Below, in pieces: positions 32,114 to 36,546 of a stretch of DNA of 36,546 nucleotides. A program made the position numbers and the translations under genes. How positions within the stretch are numbered: position 1 is the stretch's first letter; every line of letters starts with the position of its first letter. Source of the stretch: an uncultured Myxococcales bacterium (GTDB lineage: Bacteria; Myxococcota_A; UBA9042); the NCBI GenBank assembly GCA_903924465.1, contig CAIYBN010000016.1, positions 1 to 36,546 on the forward strand. The letters are read 5' to 3'. The notes under the pieces were generated by a model, which saw only the letters and a program-made list of their open reading frames with translations, did no database searches and had not been told where the DNA came from.

Positions 32114-33315
32114 TGTTCTCGCAGCGCGCGCAATTTGCCACCGAAGAGAACGCGCTGACGCAGGCGCTGGCGACGCGACGTGCGCGAGGTCTGCCGGTCC
32201 TGGATCTGACAGAGAGCAATCCGACGCAAGTGGATTTGGCCCTGCCGCAATCGGCGATGCGCGCGGCGCTGGCGGCGGGGCTTGACTGCGCGTATGAGCC
32301 GAATCCGCTGGGACTGCTGTCAGCGCGTCGGGCGGTCGCGCAACACATCGCGCAGTTGCAGCGGCGCGGCGAGACGGGATTCGCCCCGGTGCCGCCGGAG
32401 CACGTTCTGCTGACCGCGAGCACGTCGGAGGCCTACGCGCTGCTGCTGACCCTGCTGTGCAATCCGGGCGAGCGCGTGCTGGTGCCGCAGCCGAGCTACC
32501 CGCTGTTCGGTTTTCTCGGCCAGCTGAACGACGTGCAGTTGGACCCGTGGCCGAGCCGATACGCCGACGGTTGGCAGATCGACGTGGCGGCTTTGCGCGC
32601 CGCGGTGACGCCGCAGACGCGAGCGATCCTTGCGGTGAGTCCCAACAATCCGACGGGCGCGGTGCTGACCCGGACGGAACTGGCGCTGCTGGCGGAACTA
32701 TGCCAGGAGCATGACCTGGCGCTGATTGTCGACGAAGTCTTTGCCGACACGCTGCGCTCGCCGTTAGGCGATGGCGTCGCGACGGTGGCGGGCCACGATG
32801 CCTGCCTGACTTTTGCGCTGGGTGGGCTGTCAAAGACCTGCCTGCTGCCGCACGTCAAGCTGGCGTGGACTCTGATCAGCGGGCCGGATCACCTGGTCGC
32901 CGAGGCGTTGGCGCGGCTGGAAACGATGGCCGACACGTACCTCTCGGCCGCGACGCCGATCCAGCGCGCGCTGCCGGATCTGCTGGACCTGGTGCCGATG
33001 GTCCAAACCGTACTGCGGGAGCGGCTGGAGGGGAATCTGCGGTTTCTGCAGCAAGCGGTGCGCCAAACCCTGCTGGACGTGCTGCCAGTCGCGGGCGGCT
33101 GGAGTGCCATGCTGCGCCTGCCGCAACCGCCGGGTGACCGCGATTGGGCGCTGTTCCTGCTGGAAACGACGGGCGTGCTGACGCACCCCGGCTGGTATTT
33201 CGATTGCGATGGCGACGGCTGGCTGGTTGTCAGCCTGCTCGTGGTGCCAGAGACGTTTCGCATTGGCGTGCGGGCGCTGGTTGCGGCGGTGGGCACGGCT
33301 ACCACGGATTCTTGA
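32113..33315 (+). CDS. PLP-dependent class I/II aminotransferase
   Basis: The 400-residue protein has the fold type I aminotransferase pattern: DLTESNPTQ near the start, YEPNPLGLLSARRAVA, AVSPNNPTGAVL with the substrate-binding Asn, and IVDEVFAD with the PLP-ring Asp/Tyr region. The likely Schiff-base Lys is in LGGLSKTCLLPHVKLAW, with a basic Arg in place of the usual more distal residue not clearly seen. It probably transfers an amino group between an amino acid and a 2-oxo acid; aspartate or aromatic acids are possible. ATG 32113 overlaps the upstream stop. The membrane-protein gene follows after 40 nt. Confidence 0.9.
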   Translation: MFSQRAQFATEENALTQALATRRARGLPVLDLTESNPTQVDLALPQSAMRAALAAGLDCAYEPNPLGLLSARRAVAQHIAQLQRRGETGFAPVPPEHVLLTASTSEAYALLLTLLCNPGERVLVPQPSYPLFGFLGQLNDVQLDPWPSRYADGWQIDVAALRAAVTPQTRAILAVSPNNPTGAVLTRTELALLAELCQEHDLALIVDEVFADTLRSPLGDGVATVAGHDACLTFALGGLSKTCLLPHVKLAWTLISGPDHLVAEALARLETMADTYLSAATPIQRALPDLLDLVPMVQTVLRERLEGNLRFLQQAVRQTLLDVLPVAGGWSAMLRLPQPPGDRDWALFLLETTGVLTHPGWYFDCDGDGWLVVSLLVVPETFRIGVRALVAAVGTATTDS

Positions 33316-33355
33316 CCGGTCCCGGGACGGCGCGCACAGTCCCGGCGGAGGTCGT

Positions 33356-34006
33356 ATGCTGCACGGAACCCTGCTCGACAAACCTGAACCGCGTTGGCCG
33401 GCGCTGCTGGCACTGCTCTCGGTCGGTGGCCTGCATCTTGCGCTGCCGGACCAATTGAACGTCGGTCCGCCGTGGCTGCTGCTCGCGCTGGTGAGCGTCC
33501 TCATCGTGCCGACGGTGATCACCTATCGCACGGGGCGCCATCAGCTGAATCATGTCTTTGGCTTTGCCACGCTCGGCGTCGTCACGCTTTTTGTCGCGGT
33601 CGCGTTGGTGCGCCTGCTGCAGAAGATGGCGGAGGACATTCCCGATGCCCAAAAGCACGCGATTGCCAGCGCGCTCCTGACCTCGGCGCTGGCGCTTTGG
33701 GCAACCAACGTGCTGGTTTTTGCCTGCTGGTATTGGCGGTTGGACGCCGGCGGGCCCCACGCACGGCACCTGCGCGGCGCGCACACCCAGGGCGCGATCC
33801 TGTTTCCGCAAATGACGCTGGAAAACGTGATCTGGCGGCCTGGCTTTGTCGACTACTTCTTTGTCGCGTTCAACACCAGCACCGCCTTTTCGCCGACTGA
33901 CGCGCCGGTTCTGTCCCGCTGGGCGAAGATCCTGATGATGGTGCAGTCGACGATTTCCCTGACCACGCTGGCGGTGCTGGTCGGTCGCGGCATCAATATG
34001 CTGTAG
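33356..34006 (+). CDS. membrane protein, DUF1345 / ion-channel-like
   Basis: The protein of about 216 residues has five or six hydrophobic helices. The last part FVDYFFVAFNTSTAFSPTDAPVLSRWAKILMMVQSTISLTTLAVLVGRGINML has the type seen in DUF1345 proteins, whose pore-like region recalls two-helix ion channels. ATG 33356 has CGGAGG 5 nt upstream. It is the third gene of the plus-strand set and ends one base before the stop of the convergent DUF3341-cytochrome gene. Transport or channel activity is inference from fold resemblance only. Confidence 0.75.
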   Translation: MLHGTLLDKPEPRWPALLALLSVGGLHLALPDQLNVGPPWLLLALVSVLIVPTVITYRTGRHQLNHVFGFATLGVVTLFVAVALVRLLQKMAEDIPDAQKHAIASALLTSALALWATNVLVFACWYWRLDAGGPHARHLRGAHTQGAILFPQMTLENVIWRPGFVDYFFVAFNTSTAFSPTDAPVLSRWAKILMMVQSTISLTTLAVLVGRGINML

Positions 34007-34007
34007 C

Positions 34008-35093
34008 TTACGGTGCGGTCGGCGTCGCAGCTGCGGCCGGCGACGTTGCAATCGGCAGTTCCACCGGATTTCCCTGCGGCTCCTTGCCGGGCACATTGCG
34101 ACCACGCAGCGTCCCGATGTAGATCGCCAAGGCTTTCAGCTCATCCGGCTGCAGCGTGAGCGCCCAGGACGGCATGCCCTTTTCCAGAACACCTTGGGCA
34201 ATGGTGGCGTAGATGTCCGCGAGCGTGCCTTTGCCGTGAATCCAGAACTTGTCCGTCAGATTGGGCCCAACCTTGCCTTCCGCTTTTTCGCCGTGGCACA
34301 CCGCGCAGGTCGTGTGGAATTTGGCCTCGCCCGCGGCGATCAGCTTGGCATCGGCTGCGACCGCGCTCAATTCCGTTTCCGTCAGCAACACGATGGGCTT
34401 GGGCGCGGCGGCCAGCACCGGCGCCTCGGGTTCACGGTGCGGCGCGTTGACGGCCGCCCAAATGCCCACGGCGATGACGACGATTCCGGAGCACACCAGC
34501 GCGACGCGCTTGAACAAGCGGAGTGCGCCGTCCATCGAGGTCGCGACCTCGTCGACCCACGCGATTTCCGCGACGTGATGCGCCGCCATCAATCCGCGGA
34601 CTTTCGCTTCGTCGAAGCCGGATCCCTGCGGGTCAAACGCCAGCGCGAACCGATCGTTCGTCACGCCGTCGATCAGCAAACGCGGCTTCTTGCCCGGGTA
34701 GAGCCCATTGACGATGAACATGCCGCCCGCAGCGGAAAGCCCGGCGAACAGCACGGTCAGTTCGAACCACACTGGCACGAACGCGGGCCACGGCAGGAAC
34801 GGCTTGCCGCCGATGATGAGCGGCCAACCCGACAGCGCGCCCGTCGTCACGCCCTGGGTGTACGTTTGCAGAAACGACGCGGTCAGAAAACCGACGAGTC
34901 CACCGAAGAATGCGATCCAGGTGACTTTGGATCGCGGCAATTTCTGCGCGACGTCCAAGCCGTGAACGGCGTATGGCGTAAACGCATCGTAGACCGGAAA
35001 TTGTGCGTCCGTGGCGGCGCGGGTGGCGCTCAGGATGTCGTCCTCTTCGGCAAAAATGGCGACGAGGAAGCGGCGGGAAGGCGAAGCAGGCAT
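34008..35093 (-). CDS. ActD-like (DUF3341) protein fused to cytochrome c
   Basis: The 361-residue protein starts with a DUF3341/ActD domain: FLVAIFAEEDDILSATRAA, YDAFTPYAVHGLD, and paired membrane helices with PFLPWPAFVPVWFELTVLFAG. A third helix (VALVCSGIVVIAVGIWAAV) leads to a C-terminal mono-heme cytochrome c with CAVCHG and the Met ligand in KGMPSWA. This is the ActD and ActE pair of alternative complex III joined in one chain. ATG 35093 fits the DUF3341 start; the longer frame to 35147 adds an unlikely Cys-rich leader. None of the other complex III genes is nearby. Likely an electron-transfer subunit that joins a quinol-oxidising complex. Confidence 0.83.
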   Translation of the reverse strand: MPASPSRRFLVAIFAEEDDILSATRAATDAQFPVYDAFTPYAVHGLDVAQKLPRSKVTWIAFFGGLVGFLTASFLQTYTQGVTTGALSGWPLIIGGKPFLPWPAFVPVWFELTVLFAGLSAAGGMFIVNGLYPGKKPRLLIDGVTNDRFALAFDPQGSGFDEAKVRGLMAAHHVAEIAWVDEVATSMDGALRLFKRVALVCSGIVVIAVGIWAAVNAPHREPEAPVLAAAPKPIVLLTETELSAVAADAKLIAAGEAKFHTTCAVCHGEKAEGKVGPNLTDKFWIHGKGTLADIYATIAQGVLEKGMPSWALTLQPDELKALAIYIGTLRGRNVPGKEPQGNPVELPIATSPAAAATPTAP

Positions 35094-35291
35094 ACGCGGA
35101 TCCACGGTGCGGGGCCGGATCAACCCCGCGCACAGTGCGCAGGACAATCCCCGAGGCGAGCGAACACTTGCGCGCGTGCACTGCCTCCGGCCAAACCAAG
35201 GCCAAAGTGTCCTACTGACAGGCGCGTCAGGTCAATCCTCTCGCAGCAGCCGTTGCACAGGTTGCCGACGTGCCTGCCAACGCGCTACCCT

Positions 35292-36329
35292 ATGCGGCCC
35301 ATGCTGACTCGCCCCTTCCTGCTCGCTCTGCTGCTGCTGTTCTCTGTGCCCGCCGTTGGCGCGCACAAGGAGACGCGACACGCCCACTACTTGCACCGCA
35401 AAGGCCCACAGTCGCTGCGCGATCTGCTGCATGCCGAGCTCTCCGATGCCAAGGCCAAGCACGAACCGGTGGTGCTGATGTTCACGGCGGATTGGTGTTC
35501 GCCGTGCAAGGCTATCAAAGAACTGGCGGAAGCGTCGGGCGCGGTGCGAAAAGTGCTGGACAAGGGCCGGCTGATCTACATCGACGTCGACGAATGGCGC
35601 GGACCGGCGCAGGCGCTGTTTCAGGGCATCGACGTGTCCAAGCTGCCAACGCTCGTCAGTGTGGATTTTGACGGCCGGGCGCAACGCAACTGTTTCGGGA
35701 CGGATCTGGGGCTGCTGTCTGAGGACGCGGTGGCGGTCAATCTGGAGCGCATGCTGAACAGCCAAGCGCCGAACAAGCCGTTTTACGCGGACAAGCCGGA
35801 CGTGGAAAAGCAGTTGATCCAGCATCAGGGGCAAGCGCAATGGCTCAAGAGCAAGGGCGTGCCAACCTTGGAAGTCGCGGCGACAGGGAGCGGGGCGGTG
35901 CGCAAAGTCAAGCTGACCCTCCACAACACCGACGGGCCGCGGCGCTGGTTCCTGATTCCGGTGAACGCCGGAATGCCGATTGCGGAGACTGCGAAAGTGA
36001 CAGCGTGGCGGGCGCTGCGTTGGACCGAGCACGTGCGCGCGGATTACCTGCAATTTGACGGGACGCCACCGTTCTATGCGATTCCAGTGGCGGGGTACGG
36101 CGGTGTGGAGCTCGATGCCTGGCCGCTCCCGGGTACGCCGAAGGGCGGTGACTTGGTCGTGTTGGAGTTGGACCGGCTGAGCATCGACGGGCAGGAGCAG
36201 CAGTTCCAGCCGAAGCTGCCGTATGAGTTGAAGATTGATCATCCCGAACAGATCGCGCCGGGCCGTAACGGCGGCGCGGTCAAGGTCGAGTTCAAGGTGC
36301 ACGCGCGGCACACCGTGAGGCTGAAGTAG
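35292..36329 (+). CDS. exported thioredoxin-like protein with C-terminal extension
   Basis: The protein of about 345 residues has a signal peptide (LLALLLLFSVPAVGA) and a thioredoxin-fold domain at about 30-160 with the redox motif WCSPC in VVLMFTADWCSPCKAIKELAEA and the cis-Pro in SKLPTLVSVD. A C-terminal region of about 170 residues, starting near KGVPTLEV, looks beta-rich and has no motif I recognise. ATG 35292 and ATG 35301 are both possible; neither has a clear ribosome-binding site, and the open frame extends upstream without features. The protein is likely periplasmic and active in disulfide reduction, exchange or substrate binding. The DUF3341 gene is divergent from it. Confidence 0.85.
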   Translation: MRPMLTRPFLLALLLLFSVPAVGAHKETRHAHYLHRKGPQSLRDLLHAELSDAKAKHEPVVLMFTADWCSPCKAIKELAEASGAVRKVLDKGRLIYIDVDEWRGPAQALFQGIDVSKLPTLVSVDFDGRAQRNCFGTDLGLLSEDAVAVNLERMLNSQAPNKPFYADKPDVEKQLIQHQGQAQWLKSKGVPTLEVAATGSGAVRKVKLTLHNTDGPRRWFLIPVNAGMPIAETAKVTAWRALRWTEHVRADYLQFDGTPPFYAIPVAGYGGVELDAWPLPGTPKGGDLVVLELDRLSIDGQEQQFQPKLPYELKIDHPEQIAPGRNGGAVKVEFKVHARHTVRLK

Positions 36330-36546
36330 CCCGATGGGACGCGCTGGCATGTTTCGGCCTTTCGCGCCGGGCCTCCACGCCACCCTGCAAAACGCCTCCC
36401 CCGCCGGCGCCCACGCGATGCGGATCGCAAAACATGAGTAAATCCAATACGCATGCGACAGTCGTCGCCCCAGCCACGCACCCTGTAGCCGCAGGGCGCG
36501 CGTCTCCACGAAGAGAGCAAAGCTGGGACGACGACGGAGCGCATCA
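36330..36546. other. downstream region at the window end, no gene seen
   Basis: After the stop of the thioredoxin-like gene the 217 nt to the end carry no supported gene. Minus-strand frames overlap it but have no recognisable motif. Confidence 0.5.

Noticed and set aside
34194..35291. Upstream extension of the thioredoxin-like frame
   Set aside because: The part before 35292 is antisense to the DUF3341-cytochrome gene; the signal peptide starts at 35292 or 35301.

Overview
The window is GC-rich bacterial chromosome and looks like a member of the Myxococcota or a related deltaproteobacterial group. This is inferred from gene content, not from a marker tree. The clues are large cysteine-rich surface lipoproteins with MopE/thrombospondin-like Asp-rich repeats, EGF-like, lectin-like and fibrinogen-like domains, a Pkn-type Ser/Thr kinase, a GAF-HD-GYP protein, and short intergenic spaces. 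No insertion sequence, prophage, integrase or CRISPR array is visible.

Layout. 0.1-1.7 kb: tRNA-Leu(CAA) and dihydroorotase. 1.7-5.2 kb (minus strand): a tight operon of two SET-domain methyltransferases, a methyltransferase/ATP-grasp fusion and MsrA. 5.3-6.7 kb: Ser/Thr kinase, divergent from that operon across a region with competing inverted repeats. 6.7-10.3 kb (minus): Asp-rich repeat lipoprotein and GAF-HD-GYP protein. 10.4-14.5 kb (plus): PurN-like transformylase and a 1095-residue EGF/fibrinogen-like lipoprotein. 14.5-17.4 kb (minus): hemerythrin, RIO kinase and S41 peptidase operon. 17.5-20.9 kb (plus): TetR-DUF2249-DUF2249 regulator, His-containing membrane protein and an RlmI-like rRNA methyltransferase. 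A perfect 7+7 bp palindrome sits between the hemerythrin operon and the TetR gene. 20.9-28.2 kb: three surface lipoproteins (EGF-like, cytochrome c, and a 13-repeat lectin-like protein) and a 575-nt non-coding gap with nested inverted repeats. 28.4-31.2 kb (minus): operon of two ATP-grasp ligases and a GNAT acetyltransferase. 31.6-34.0 kb (plus): gamma-carbonic anhydrase-like protein, aminotransferase and channel-like membrane protein. 34.0-36.3 kb: a DUF3341-cytochrome c fusion (minus) and an exported thioredoxin-like protein (plus).

The most interesting signal is a possible two-locus peptide or protein modification system. One locus joins two SET domains to a fused SAM-methyltransferase/ATP-grasp ligase and MsrA. 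The other, about 23 kb away, has two more ATP-grasp ligases and a GNAT enzyme. The fused ATP-grasp domain and the ligase at 28952-29923 share unusual motifs and look like paralogues. A second theme is a probable NO/O2-responsive module: hemerythrin, a TetR-DUF2249 regulator, a membrane protein with conserved His, and a shared operator candidate. Domain calls come from motif reading only; no database search was possible.
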